Source of the DNA: an uncultured Gammaproteobacteria bacterium
GTDB lineage: Bacteria; Pseudomonadota; Gammaproteobacteria; CAKMZV01
NCBI GenBank assembly: GCA_929200535.1
Contig: CAKMZV010000016.1
Coordinates: 1-49,931, forward strand
DNA: 49,931 bases
Reading direction: 5' to 3'
Below are positions 17,434-26,323 of the stretch, piece after piece (the stretch's first letter is position 1; every line of letters starts with the position of its first letter). Made by a program: the position numbers and the translations under genes. The notes beneath the pieces are model-generated. The model saw nothing but the letters and a program-made list of their open reading frames with translations, was not told the origin of the DNA and did no database searches.

Positions 17434-17675
17434 GAGACCTTTGCACAAAAGATATGACAAGTGAAAAAGTAAAAAATTGCCCTGATTGTCGTTGTGAAAC
17501 TTGCGAAGACGGACGTATTAGTACTGAACTTGCTTCAGTATTCCACGCCTCAATCAGAGCGGTTTTTTATCTTTTTCCTTTTACCTGCAAGCAGTTCAAA
17601 CACTGTTACTCTAAGGCTCGCAAACTCGCCAAGAGTAAAAACGTTTTTTGTGTCATACTTCTATGCAAAGGTCTC
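17434..17675. mobile_element. fold-back MITE-like element, copy D (long form)
   Basis: 242 bp, ends GAGACCTTTGCA and TGCAAAGGTCTC, flanked by a perfect 5-bp duplication TAAAT (17429-17433 and 17676-17680). It has the same extra 69-base right-arm block as copy C, plus an extra small palindrome at the loop (TACTGAA-CTTGC-TTCAGTA, near 17521-17539). It occupies most of the dsbB/dioxygenase gap and its right end lies ten bases before the next ribosome binding site. Confidence 0.85.
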
Positions 17676-17697
17676 TAAATATACAAAAGGAGCAACA

Positions 17698-18819
17698 ATG
17701 TCTGGTATTAATATTAATTCGGTAAATCTTAATGATAAAAGTCTAAGTATAAGCTATTCCAATGGAAAAATTATTGATTACAATTATTTTTGGCTAAGAG
17801 ATAATTGTCCAAGTGCCTTTCACCCACAAACCAAAGAAAGAAATTTTGACCTGCTTAGTATTAATGATAATATTCGAGCACTTGAATTTGAAATCACTCA
17901 AGATTCTCTCAAAATTAAATGGTCAGAACAAGACCATCTATCAGAATATGACGTAAATTGGTTAAAAAATAATGCCTATAATGAGCATTATTCTAATTTC
18001 TTAATGATGCCTGAGGAAAAGTTATGGGATAGCACTTATCAGCCAGCTATTTTTAATTATGAGAAAGTTAAAGATTTAGATAGTGAACTTTATCAATGGT
18101 TGCAATATATGTGTCATTATGGGTTGAGTATTATCGATAATATGCCAAGTAATGATGTCGCTATGGAGGAAATTGCCCATCGTATAGGCCATCTTAGAGA
18201 AACAAATTTTGGGATTGTTTTTAATGTGCAATCTAAGCCAAACCCGAATAATCAAGCATACACTTCAGAACGCCTACCTTTACACACTGATTTACCCAAT
18301 CAAGAAACGCCTCCAGGTTATCAATTTTTGCACTGTTTACACAATGAAGCGGATGGTGGTGAATCGACTTTTGTGGATGGTTTTGCTGCCGCAAGACAAT
18401 TAGAAAAAGATAATAAACGCTATTTTGATTTATTGGTTAATTATAAAATCCCCTTTCGTTTCCACGATGAGAAATGCGATATAAGGGAGATGCGACCAGT
18501 AATCTCAGTGGTTGATGGTGAGGTTAATGAAATTATCTTTAATGCACATATTGCTTCTACGTTCAACCTGCCAGCGGATATTATGTATGAGTATTATCTT
18601 GCGTATCGTGCCTTTATCAGAATTTTAAATAGCCCTCAATATCTCATTAAATTTAAACTTGAAGGTGGGCAAATGGTGGTTTTTGATAACCGTCGTGTAT
18701 TACACGGTAGAGAGTCATTCAACCCACAAACCGGTAAAAGACATTTGCGTGGCTGCTATGTTGATCGCACTGAGTTTAAGAGTAAATACAGAAAATTAAA
18801 GCAGAGTTTAGCGGTATAG
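17698..18819 (+). CDS. gamma-butyrobetaine hydroxylase-like Fe(II)/2-oxoglutarate dioxygenase
   Basis: 373 residues, matching gamma-butyrobetaine dioxygenases (about 380). The N-terminal domain begins with a strand-rich region and WLRDNCPSAFHPQTKER. In the characterised enzymes this region binds zinc with Cys-x-Cys-x2-Cys; here only the first Cys remains and the third position is His. The C-terminal TauD-like domain has the iron ligands His-Thr-Asp (LPLHTDLPN, near residue 198) and the distal His in RRVLHGRESF, with Arg further on. The substrate is probably a trimethylammonium or related amine (inference from family and neighbours). Start chosen at 17698, behind AAAAGGAG; the longer frame from 17494 runs through the fold-back element. 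Confidence 0.75.
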   Translation: MSGININSVNLNDKSLSISYSNGKIIDYNYFWLRDNCPSAFHPQTKERNFDLLSINDNIRALEFEITQDSLKIKWSEQDHLSEYDVNWLKNNAYNEHYSNFLMMPEEKLWDSTYQPAIFNYEKVKDLDSELYQWLQYMCHYGLSIIDNMPSNDVAMEEIAHRIGHLRETNFGIVFNVQSKPNPNNQAYTSERLPLHTDLPNQETPPGYQFLHCLHNEADGGESTFVDGFAAARQLEKDNKRYFDLLVNYKIPFRFHDEKCDIREMRPVISVVDGEVNEIIFNAHIASTFNLPADIMYEYYLAYRAFIRILNSPQYLIKFKLEGGQMVVFDNRRVLHGRESFNPQTGKRHLRGCYVDRTEFKSKYRKLKQSLAV

Positions 18820-18822
18820 TTC

Positions 18823-18844
18823 GAGACTTTTATGCAAAGGTCTC
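18823..18844. repeat. 22-bp remnant of the fold-back element with both ends
   Basis: The sequence consists of a shortened left end fused to a complete right end (GAGAC-TTTTATGCAAAGGTCTC). Flanks AGTTC (18818-18822) and AGTTT (18845-18849) match at four of five positions, as expected for a 5-bp duplication. This looks like a copy that lost its interior by deletion. It lies between the convergent dioxygenase and LysE-type genes. Confidence 0.7.
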
Positions 18845-18848
18845 AGTT

Positions 18849-19472
18849 TTAACCAAAAGCAAGCCATACGGCAACAAATGCCATTAGGGTGCCTGAGATG
18901 CGATTGAGTATTTTGACATTCTTCTCTTTGCCGATGATTTTGCTGATAAAGTGCCCGCCATAGCAATATAAGTTTAGGCTTAAAAATTCGATAATAAGAA
19001 TGCCGGATATGAGAATGATTAGTTGGGGGACTAATGCTTGTTCGGGGCTAAGAAAGGGCGGGAGTAGGGCAATAAAAAATGCCCAACCTTTGGGGTTGAT
19101 AATCGCAGTAATAAGACCTTGGGAGGCTAATTGATAATTTGTCTTACGGGTGTTTTGTTGAGTTTTTTCATCAGTAGGAATGGAGAGCGAGCCTTTGGAT
19201 AGCCAGAGTTGAATAGATAAGTAAAGTAAATAAAGTCCGCCAAGGTATTTTAATGCAATAAATACTGAGTGATATTCTAACATTAAGGTTCCAGCGCCCA
19301 ATCCGCAAACAAAAACAACGATAGCTACTCCAATCAATTCACCGAGCATCATCCATAAAGTACGTAGATGACCCACGGTCATTCCCATGGTAAGTGATAG
19401 AATCATACACATACCTGGGGTAATTGAAACCATTGTAAAGGTGATTAAGAATAATCCAAAGGAGGGAATCAT
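18849..19472 (-). CDS. LysE/RhtB family amino-acid exporter
   Basis: 207 residues, about six membrane helices. The N-terminus (FGLFLITFTMVSITPGMCM) holds the family motif around TPGP, here TPGM, and LKYLGGLYLLYLSIQLW follows near residue 75. Members export amino acids such as homoserine, threonine, lysine or leucine, or related small amines. The substrate cannot be told from sequence. It is divergent from the amine cluster that starts at 19761, so export of a pathway by-product is possible but unproven. Confidence 0.8.
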   Translation of the reverse strand: MIPSFGLFLITFTMVSITPGMCMILSLTMGMTVGHLRTLWMMLGELIGVAIVVFVCGLGAGTLMLEYHSVFIALKYLGGLYLLYLSIQLWLSKGSLSIPTDEKTQQNTRKTNYQLASQGLITAIINPKGWAFFIALLPPFLSPEQALVPQLIILISGILIIEFLSLNLYCYGGHFISKIIGKEKNVKILNRISGTLMAFVAVWLAFG

Positions 19473-19493
19473 AATGTTATTTTTTTATTTCTA

Positions 19494-19507
19494 TTATGCA
19501 AAGGTCT
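19494..19507. repeat. solo right end of the fold-back element
   Basis: The run TATGCAAAGGTCTT is the right end with the last C changed. No left end lies near. It sits just upstream of the LysE-type gene, in its promoter region. Confidence 0.5.
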
Positions 19508-19563
19508 TAATTATAGGTCTTAAGATGATTTTTATGATATATGATACCAATACTTGAATTTTT

Positions 19564-19579
19564 GTAAAGGTTGCTTTAC
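19564..19579. promoter_or_regulatory. candidate operator palindrome before gmaS
   Basis: GTAAAG-GTTG-CTTTAC is a perfect 6-bp inverted repeat in the 288-base divergent gap between the LysE-type gene and the amine operon. No regulator gene lies beside it, so the binding protein is unknown. The rest of the gap is AT-rich with fold-back remnants and no clear sigma-70 boxes. Confidence 0.3.
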
Positions 19580-19671
19580 TTAAAAAAATATCAAAATTTG
19601 TTATTTTTTTACCCCCTTTATGAGTTGGCTTAATGTAAAATTTATCATCCGTGTGGGTTTAAATTTATTAT

Positions 19672-19690
19672 GAGATTATGCAAAGGTCTC
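19672..19690. repeat. minimal fold-back remnant
   Basis: GAGATTATGCAAAGGTCTC joins a truncated left end to the full right end, like the 22-bp remnant at 18823. The flanks ATTAT and ATACT match at three of five positions. It lies 70 bases before gmaS. Confidence 0.5.
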
Positions 19691-19760
19691 ATACTTGGAG
19701 TTTGCAAAATTAGTTTGTCGTCATTGATAGAATTTTCTTGTTAAAGACTAAAAAATTATT

Positions 19761-21077
19761 ATGATTAATTTACGTAAAGTAGCTGAGGAAAAGGGTATTA
19801 AATACTTTTTAATCAGTTTTGTTGATCTTTTTGGTGTGTTGCGTGCTAAGATGGTTCCGGCAGAGGCGATTGAGGGCATGCAGAAAGATGGAGCTGGCTT
19901 TGCAGGCTTTGCTTCGTGGTTAGATATGACTCCAGCACACCCTGATATGTTTGGTGTGCCTGATCCAGATAGCTTAATTCAATTACCGTGGAAACCTGAA
20001 ATTGGTTGGTTGTGTAGTGACTTATGGATGGACGGTAAAGAAGTTGAAGCCTCTCCTCGAGTTGCTCTAAAAAGACAAATTGCTAAACTCAATAAAATGG
20101 GCTATCGTCCTAAAGCTGGGGTAGAATGTGAGTTCTTTCTTATCAATCCTGAGGGTAACGCACTTTCTGATTTGGATGATAAGCAAAAAAAACCTTGCTA
20201 TGATCAACAAGCATTAATGCGTCGTTACGAAGTGATTCGTGATATTTGTGATTCAATGCTTGAGCTGGGTTGGAAGCCTTATCAAAATGATCATGAAGAT
20301 GGTAATGGTCAATTTGAAATGAATTGGGATTATGATGATGTTTTAAAAACCGCTGATCGCCATACTTTTTTCAAATATATGACTCGTTCTATTGCAGAAA
20401 ATTATGGCATTCGTGCAACTTTTATGCCGAAGCCTTTTGCACATCTTACTGGTAATGGTTGTCATTCGCATATTTCATTATGGGATCATCCTACAGGTAA
20501 GAAGAATATCTTTAATAGTGATAGGGATTCTCGTAATCTTGGTTTATCCGAAATAGCGTATAATTTTCTTGGTGGAATTATGGAAAATGCACAGGCTTTA
20601 TGTGCTATTTTCAATCCTTCAGTTAATAGCTATAAGCGTATAGGTGCTGGTTCTGCAACCTCTTCTGGGGCGAGTTGGTCACCTTCAACCGTCACTTATA
20701 GTGGTAATAACCGTACTCATTTAGTTCGTGTTCCAGATAATGGACGCTTTGAACTTCGTCTTATGGATGGGGCAACCAATCCTTACTTATCGCAAGCTGG
20801 CATTTTAGCCGCTGGTGCTTATGGTATTACCAATAAGTGCGACCCAGGCGAGCCGATTAATATCAATATGTATGAGGACGCTTACGATGCCAAGCCGCAT
20901 GAAATTTTGCCGAAAAATTTGCTGGATGCTTTGCGTTTATTAGATAAAAGTAAAATTCTTAGGGAAGCGATGGGCGATGATTTAATCAGTGCAATTATTA
21001 AATTGCGCACCAAAGAATGGGATGATTATTCTTCCAAAATATCTCAATGGGAGTTAGATAATACGATAGATTGTTGA
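19761..21077 (+). CDS. gmaS: glutamate-methylamine ligase (gamma-glutamylmethylamide synthetase)
   Basis: 438 residues, glutamine-synthetase fold of the GlnT/GmaS type. Ligates methylamine to glutamate with ATP. Metal and substrate motifs: Glu122 and Glu124 in GVECEFF, HEDGNGQFEMNW, GNGCHSHISLW, NPSVNSYKRIG and the C-terminal GRFELRLMDGATNPY. The N-terminus (KGIKYFLISFVDLFGVLRAKMVP) fits characterised methylamine ligases better than ordinary GlnA. A SoxB-like gene lies 36 bases downstream and the mgs/mgd genes follow, which supports the GmaS call. Ordinary GlnT activity cannot be ruled out without assay. Confidence 0.75.
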   Translation: MINLRKVAEEKGIKYFLISFVDLFGVLRAKMVPAEAIEGMQKDGAGFAGFASWLDMTPAHPDMFGVPDPDSLIQLPWKPEIGWLCSDLWMDGKEVEASPRVALKRQIAKLNKMGYRPKAGVECEFFLINPEGNALSDLDDKQKKPCYDQQALMRRYEVIRDICDSMLELGWKPYQNDHEDGNGQFEMNWDYDDVLKTADRHTFFKYMTRSIAENYGIRATFMPKPFAHLTGNGCHSHISLWDHPTGKKNIFNSDRDSRNLGLSEIAYNFLGGIMENAQALCAIFNPSVNSYKRIGAGSATSSGASWSPSTVTYSGNNRTHLVRVPDNGRFELRLMDGATNPYLSQAGILAAGAYGITNKCDPGEPININMYEDAYDAKPHEILPKNLLDALRLLDKSKILREAMGDDLISAIIKLRTKEWDDYSSKISQWELDNTIDC

Positions 21078-21113
21078 TGATAGCTAAGTAAATAAAAATA
21101 CACACTAATAATT

Positions 21114-22361
21114 ATGCCTTTTAATTTATTGAAGTATGGTTTTGGGGACAAATACTATGCTGCCGAAGAACATTTTACGCCTCGTGAAACAAAGCTAAAG
21201 TCCTCTTATGATGTGGTTATTATTGGTGGTGGTGGGCATGCTGCGGCAATTGCCTATTATTTAACTAAAGAGCATGGTATTAATGATATTGCCATTTTAG
21301 AAAAAGGTTATCTTGGTGGTGGCAATACAGCACGTAATACAGCCGTGTTGCGGGCAAATTATCTTACTGAAGAGGGAATTACGTTTTATCGTGATTCTAT
21401 GAGGCTTTATCATAACCTCAGTGACGAATTTGGCTACAATATTTTATGGGAAAATCGTGGACAGCTTACACTTGCCCATAGTGATGGGGCAATTCGCAGT
21501 TTTCGTTGGCGTGCTGAGATGAATAAAGAATTTGGCGTTCAATCAGAAGTGATTGACCTCAAAGAAATTAAAGAGTTAGTTCCTTTACTAAGAGTTTCAG
21601 ATGATGTGCGTTTTCCAATTCTTGCCGGGTTATGGCATAAGGATGGTGGTACTGCACGCCATGATGCTGTGGTTTGGGGGTTTGCCAAGGGAGCATGCGA
21701 GCGAGGAGCTGAAATTCATCAGCTTACCGAGGTGACTGGTCTTGATGTTGAGGGTGATAAGGTGGTTTCGGTAAAGACTAATCGTGGTGATATTAAGTGC
21801 GGTAAAGTTATTCAGGCGGTTGCCGGAAACAGCTCAGATGTTGCGAGAATGGCTGGAATTGATTTACCTATTCATACTTTTCCATTACAGGCAATGGTCA
21901 CCCAGCCCTATAAACCGCTGATTTCTCCATTAGTAAGCTCGCCTCATTTACACGTTTATATTCAACAAACTTCACGTGGAGAAATGGTGATTGGTGGTGG
22001 TTCTGATCCATATCCTCTCTATAGTACAAGAAGTAGCTTAGAGCTTAAAGAGGCATTAAGTGCAGCGACTATCGAATTATTTCCTTTCTTCAAGGAATTA
22101 AATATCCTCAGACAATGGGCTGGAATTACGGATATGACTCCAGACTATAGCCCGATTATGGGGCGTTCTCCTCTTTCAAATTACTATCTGGATGCTGGTT
22201 GGGGAACTTGGGGCTTTAAGGCAACGCCGATTAGTGGGAAAACAATGGCTGAATTAATTGCTACTGATAAGGTTCCTGATTTAATGGCTCCTTTTGCCTT
22301 AAGTCGTTTTGATGATTTTACTCAGGTTAGTGAGGCAGGTGCAACAGCTGCGAGCCACTAA
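21114..22361 (+). CDS. mgdA: N-methylglutamate dehydrogenase subunit A (sarcosine oxidase beta-like)
   Basis: 415 residues, the length of heterotetrameric sarcosine oxidase beta subunits. The N-terminus FGDKYYAAEEHF and the FAD-binding VVIIGGGGHAAAIAYYL near residue 34 are characteristic; GGNTARNTAVLRANYLT near 68 is the flavin-contact region, and the C-terminus has GWGTWGFKATPISG. In the N-methylglutamate pathway this subunit oxidises N-methylglutamate to glutamate. Unusually it is separated from the other three subunits (29089-33033) by six genes. A sarcosine substrate is the main alternative. Confidence 0.78.
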   Translation: MPFNLLKYGFGDKYYAAEEHFTPRETKLKSSYDVVIIGGGGHAAAIAYYLTKEHGINDIAILEKGYLGGGNTARNTAVLRANYLTEEGITFYRDSMRLYHNLSDEFGYNILWENRGQLTLAHSDGAIRSFRWRAEMNKEFGVQSEVIDLKEIKELVPLLRVSDDVRFPILAGLWHKDGGTARHDAVVWGFAKGACERGAEIHQLTEVTGLDVEGDKVVSVKTNRGDIKCGKVIQAVAGNSSDVARMAGIDLPIHTFPLQAMVTQPYKPLISPLVSSPHLHVYIQQTSRGEMVIGGGSDPYPLYSTRSSLELKEALSAATIELFPFFKELNILRQWAGITDMTPDYSPIMGRSPLSNYYLDAGWGTWGFKATPISGKTMAELIATDKVPDLMAPFALSRFDDFTQVSEAGATAASH

Positions 22362-22408
22362 GGGAGTAGCATAAATCATTTTTAATATAATTAAATTATT
22401 TTACTATT

Positions 22409-23743
22409 ATGACACAAAACTCTTCTCTTCCAAAATCGGCTGATTATGTGATTATCGGTGCAGGAATGCATGGCTTATCAACAGCGTATCATTTGGCGTG
22501 TTTGCAACCAAATAAATCAATTGTTATTATTGATAAAGGGGAATTAAATGAAGGAGCCACCAGTATAGCCTGTGGAGTAGTAAGAAATAATTATTATCAG
22601 CCTGCGATGCGTAAGCTGATGGCACATTCAGTAGATGTTTGGGAACAACACCAAAAAGAATTGCATTATCATCCAGTGGGTTATATGCAAATTAGTATGG
22701 AGGCAATGCACGAAGACGTTGCTTCAATTTATGAGCAACAAAAAGCAATTGGGTATGAGTCTGTGTTTATTGAAGGCGAAAAAGACAGCCGTGACTATAT
22801 GCTTAATTTGTTTGATGATTGGCAGGCTCCAAATATCACCTCTGTGTTACACGAAAAAAGAGGTGGGTTTTCACACAATACCTTAGCCGTTACAGGGCTT
22901 GCTAAAATGGCAACTGATAAGGGTGTGATTATTGTTACTCAAGCAGAAGTTACTGAATTAGAAAAATCAAATACAAGTAATGCTATTAGCAAAGTGCACA
23001 CGGTTAAAGGGGCTATTGAATGTGAGCAATTGATTATTGCTCCAGGACCTTGGGTAAGAACATTTTGGAAAATGTTAGACTTACCAGATTATATTGATCT
23101 TCTCGGTGCGGATGGCAAACTTCATAATACCAGAATGTGGCACTACTGGATGTTGCAAGAAGGTGTGCTTGAGGTGGATCCATCAATGTTAGTGACGAAT
23201 GATGGCAAAGTGCCGCCGGTTCTTCACGTGGATTCGGATGCCCCTCTTCACTCTGACTCAACTGGTAAGCTGTTGATGGAAGAGCCTTGGGGAATTTATT
23301 ACAAGCCTGATGCGCATTTTGGCGGTATTCAAGGTGGCTTTGCACCGTATCCTTTAACAGAAGACTTGGATGATGTTTCTGTTGATCCTTATGGTCATAA
23401 ATCAAAAAAATATCTTGTGACACGTGAGTTTATTGATGTTTGGTGTTCAGCATTAGCAGCTTGCCAAAAGCGTTTTGAAGGGTTGACTCCAAAATATAAG
23501 GATGTACCTTCTGGTGGTTTAGGTTGCTTAACTCCAGATAGCTTCCCGGTATTTGATGTATTTAGTGAAAATGCGTATGTTATTGCAGATGCTAATCATG
23601 GGTATAAAATGCTCGGAGTTGGCAAATTAGTAGCAGAAGATTTATGTGGAAAATCCAGTGATTTATTGGAACCTTTCCGCTTTAGTCGCTATGCAGAGGG
23701 GAAATTACATCCTCTTAGCAATAGTCCTTTCCCTTGGAGCTAA
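22409..23743 (+). CDS. FAD-dependent oxidoreductase, D-amino-acid oxidase family
   Basis: 444 residues. FAD-binding YVIIGAGMHGLSTAYHLA near residue 14, then GELNEGATSIACGVVRNNY in the position where SoxB-like proteins contact flavin, and a C-terminal YVIADANHGYKMLGVG that closes the FAD site. It is a diverged paralogue of the SoxB-like protein just upstream, not a duplicate. Placed next to a second GS-like ligase, it resembles the PuuA/PuuB arrangement where a gamma-glutamylated amine is oxidised by a DAO-family flavoprotein. That substrate class is inference. Confidence 0.7.
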   Translation: MTQNSSLPKSADYVIIGAGMHGLSTAYHLACLQPNKSIVIIDKGELNEGATSIACGVVRNNYYQPAMRKLMAHSVDVWEQHQKELHYHPVGYMQISMEAMHEDVASIYEQQKAIGYESVFIEGEKDSRDYMLNLFDDWQAPNITSVLHEKRGGFSHNTLAVTGLAKMATDKGVIIVTQAEVTELEKSNTSNAISKVHTVKGAIECEQLIIAPGPWVRTFWKMLDLPDYIDLLGADGKLHNTRMWHYWMLQEGVLEVDPSMLVTNDGKVPPVLHVDSDAPLHSDSTGKLLMEEPWGIYYKPDAHFGGIQGGFAPYPLTEDLDDVSVDPYGHKSKKYLVTREFIDVWCSALAACQKRFEGLTPKYKDVPSGGLGCLTPDSFPVFDVFSENAYVIADANHGYKMLGVGKLVAEDLCGKSSDLLEPFRFSRYAEGKLHPLSNSPFPWS

Positions 23744-23797
23744 GTTTTAGCTTTAATTGAATTTTTTTAATTTTTAAATATAACTAAGGAGATTATA

Positions 23798-25264
23798 ATG
23801 ACTGATTTAGATAGACATGTTAATCAAGACGGACGTGCTGATTTAGTCAAGCAGGTTCGTTCTAAAATCAAAGAATTAGGAATTACTTACATTTACTTCC
23901 AATTCATTTCGGTGACAGGCAGAATTGTTGGTAAAGGAATTCCTGCTGATCATTGGGAAAGAGTGGCTAATAAAGGCTTCCAGTTGGTTTATGGTTCTAC
24001 AGCAAACTTGTATGTTGATCGCCATGGTGATTATATTGGTTATGGACCAGAAGCCTCTGAGCTTATTGGTATTCCAGATCCTGAAACATTTTGTCAACTT
24101 CCTTGGGATAAGCGTATTGCTCGTGTTTTTTGTACTTGCTTTAGAAATCGTGAGGAAAAAAATAATCCAGGTGCACATTTGACTTCTGATTGTCGTGGTA
24201 ACTTACGTATGCATCACGAAGAGCTAAAAGCCAAGCATGGTTTGTCTTTACGTGTGGGTACTGAGCCTGAAATGATGTGGCTAAAACGTGATGAAAATGG
24301 CAAACTTGCTGGCATCACTAAGCCTAACTGTTATCACGTTGACCAATTTGAAGAATTACGCCCAACAGTAATGAAAGTAATCGAATACTCACAAGCAATG
24401 GGTTTGGATATGATTCAAGGGGATCACGAAGATGCTCCAGGGCAATTAGAACTTAACTGGAACTTTGACGATGTATTACGTAATGCGGATCGTCTTAGCA
24501 CATATCGTCAAATTTGTGCCCAAGTGGCACGTGAGCATGGCTTAGTAGCTTGCTTTATGACCAAGCCATTTGTTGGCGTATCTGCTTCAGGTTGCCACCA
24601 CAATATGTCCCTTTGGAAAGGTGGTGAGGATAAGTTAAACAGAATGCATCATGATGTATTGCCTGGAATGGATGAGGTTTTCTCTTATGTTAACGGTGGT
24701 GAAAACACCTTTATGCCAGATCCTAAAATTGATGCTTATAAACCAGCACCAACAGGTTTATATTCAATTGGTGGCGTAATGAAAAACATTCGAGCATTAA
24801 CGGCATTAGGCTCTCCTACGGTGAACTCTTATCGTCGCCTTTGGGATACTGGCTTTTGGGCTCCTATTTTTGCTGACTGGGGTTATCAAAACCGTACTTG
24901 TGGTTTGAGAATTTCTGCTCCAGGTCGTTTTGAGTATCGTTCAGTCGATTCAATGGTGAATCCATATATGATGGGCAGTGCTTTGATTAAATCTTTTGAC
25001 GATGGTATCAGCAATAAGCTGGATCCGGGTGAGCCAGAAGAGCGTAACATTTACGAAGCAATGGCAGAAGGAAAAGATGTTGAAAGATTGCCAATGTCTC
25101 TCGGGGAAGCCTTAGAGGCTCTTGAGCAAAATGAAACCATAAAATCAGCTATGCCTGATGAAATGTATAAAGTTTTCTCTCATTACAAACGTAATGAGTG
25201 GGAATTATTTAACCATACGGTTACAGATTGGGATTTGGAAACTTATTGGGACTACCTTCCATAA
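23798..25264 (+). CDS. second glutamine-synthetase-like gamma-glutamyl ligase (GlnT type)
   Basis: 488 residues behind a strong site (AAGGAG). GS-fold motifs are all present: TEPEMMW with the Glu pair near residue 160, HEDAPGQLELNW near 210, SGCHHNMSLW near 267, SPTVNSYRRLW near 343 and the C-terminal GRFEYRSVDSMVNPYMMG. It is longer than the GmaS upstream and clearly a different subgroup (no ELRLMDGATNPY). The substrate amine is unknown. With the preceding FAD oxidoreductase it may form its own ligation/oxidation branch. A strong terminator follows 23 bases after the stop. Confidence 0.72.
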   Translation: MTDLDRHVNQDGRADLVKQVRSKIKELGITYIYFQFISVTGRIVGKGIPADHWERVANKGFQLVYGSTANLYVDRHGDYIGYGPEASELIGIPDPETFCQLPWDKRIARVFCTCFRNREEKNNPGAHLTSDCRGNLRMHHEELKAKHGLSLRVGTEPEMMWLKRDENGKLAGITKPNCYHVDQFEELRPTVMKVIEYSQAMGLDMIQGDHEDAPGQLELNWNFDDVLRNADRLSTYRQICAQVAREHGLVACFMTKPFVGVSASGCHHNMSLWKGGEDKLNRMHHDVLPGMDEVFSYVNGGENTFMPDPKIDAYKPAPTGLYSIGGVMKNIRALTALGSPTVNSYRRLWDTGFWAPIFADWGYQNRTCGLRISAPGRFEYRSVDSMVNPYMMGSALIKSFDDGISNKLDPGEPEERNIYEAMAEGKDVERLPMSLGEALEALEQNETIKSAMPDEMYKVFSHYKRNEWELFNHTVTDWDLETYWDYLP

Positions 25265-25287
25265 CTTGTAACGTATAAGCTAAGCTT

Positions 25288-25339
25288 GCCTGAGGGTTTA
25301 GGTTGCCTCTATGGTAGCCTCGTTCCCTCAGGCTTTTTT
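25288..25339 (+). terminator. Rho-independent terminator after the second GS-like gene
   Basis: GCCTGAGGG (25288-25296) pairs perfectly with CCCTCAGGC (25325-25333), followed by six T. The loop folds further (AGGTTGCC against GGTAGCCT with wobble pairs), so the full hairpin is long. It separates the gmaS block from mgsABC; partial read-through is possible. Confidence 0.85.
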
Positions 25340-25381
25340 GACCTATAAAACCATAAAAAATTGTAATAAAGGAGAACGTTT

Positions 25382-26323
25382 ATGTGCGGAATAGCAGGTC
25401 TTATTCATAAAAATAAAAAGGGAGCAGACGTAGGCAGTCAAATGTCTTCAATGCTTCAGGCGCTAAAGCATCGTGGTCCAGATTCAACTGGCTTTGCTGT
25501 CTATAGTGATGGACAAAAAGATAACCACTATGTTGTGCGTTTAAAGGTGGCTGAGCAGGCTGATTTGGAAAAAGGATTTGACATTCACCAAATCGTTAAA
25601 GATAGAACCGAGGCAGCCAAAGGAAGATTGGAACAAAGTGGTGCCAAAATTGTTGCTGAAGAGAATCCGACTGAGTATGCAGGTCGTTATACTATCAATT
25701 ATGATGGTGATATGAAAGTATTAGCGGATTATCTTGAGGATTTAGAAGGGGTTGAGGTTTTATCTATTGGTCGTAGTTTAGAGTTGATTAAAGACCTTGG
25801 TGATGCTGAAGTTGTATCAGAGACTTACGGGCTAAAATCTTTCAAAGGAACTCACGCTATTGGGCATACTCGTATGGCAACCGAATCTGATGTTGATATT
25901 CGTTCGGCTCATCCTTATTGGGCATATCCTTTTAGTGATATATCCGTTGTGCACAATGGTCAGCTAACTAATTACTGGACTAATCGTCGTGACTTAGAGC
26001 GTCGTGGGCATCGTTTTTCATCGAACTGTGATTCGGAACTTATTGCCGTTTATTTGGCAGATCGTATCGAGAAAGGTGATGATTTGGAATCAGCGATGAA
26101 GTCTTCAGTTGAGTATCTTGATGGTGTGTTTACGTATATTGTTGCCACCAAAGATATGCTTGGAATGGCAAAGGATACTATGGCAGCTAAGCCAATGGTT
26201 TTGTTTGAAAGTGATGATCTTATTGCGATGGCATCGGAAGAAATTTCTATTCGCCAGATATTTGATCATGATGTAGATACATTTGACCCTTATGATGGAG
26301 AAGTAAAAGTATGGAAAAACTAA
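25382..26323 (+). CDS. mgsA: N-methylglutamate synthase subunit A (class II glutamine amidotransferase domain, GlxB)
   Basis: 313 residues behind AAAGGAG. The N-terminal nucleophile is Cys2 in MCGIAGLIHK. ALKHRGPDSTGFAVY near residue 30, GHTRMATESDVDIRSAHPYW near 160 and VVHNGQLTNYW near 188 are the class II amidotransferase elements, with an insertion of roughly 100 residues between the first two, typical of GlxB. It corresponds to the glutaminase domain of glutamate synthase. In the pathway it removes the methylamino group from gamma-glutamylmethylamide. It overlaps mgsB by 13 bases. Confidence 0.85.
   Translation: MCGIAGLIHKNKKGADVGSQMSSMLQALKHRGPDSTGFAVYSDGQKDNHYVVRLKVAEQADLEKGFDIHQIVKDRTEAAKGRLEQSGAKIVAEENPTEYAGRYTINYDGDMKVLADYLEDLEGVEVLSIGRSLELIKDLGDAEVVSETYGLKSFKGTHAIGHTRMATESDVDIRSAHPYWAYPFSDISVVHNGQLTNYWTNRRDLERRGHRFSSNCDSELIAVYLADRIEKGDDLESAMKSSVEYLDGVFTYIVATKDMLGMAKDTMAAKPMVLFESDDLIAMASEEISIRQIFDHDVDTFDPYDGEVKVWKN

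Noticed and set aside
17494-17697. Longer N-terminus for the gamma-butyrobetaine hydroxylase-like protein
   Set aside because: The extra 68 residues are translated from the fold-back element; ATG 17698 follows a clear AAAAGGAG.
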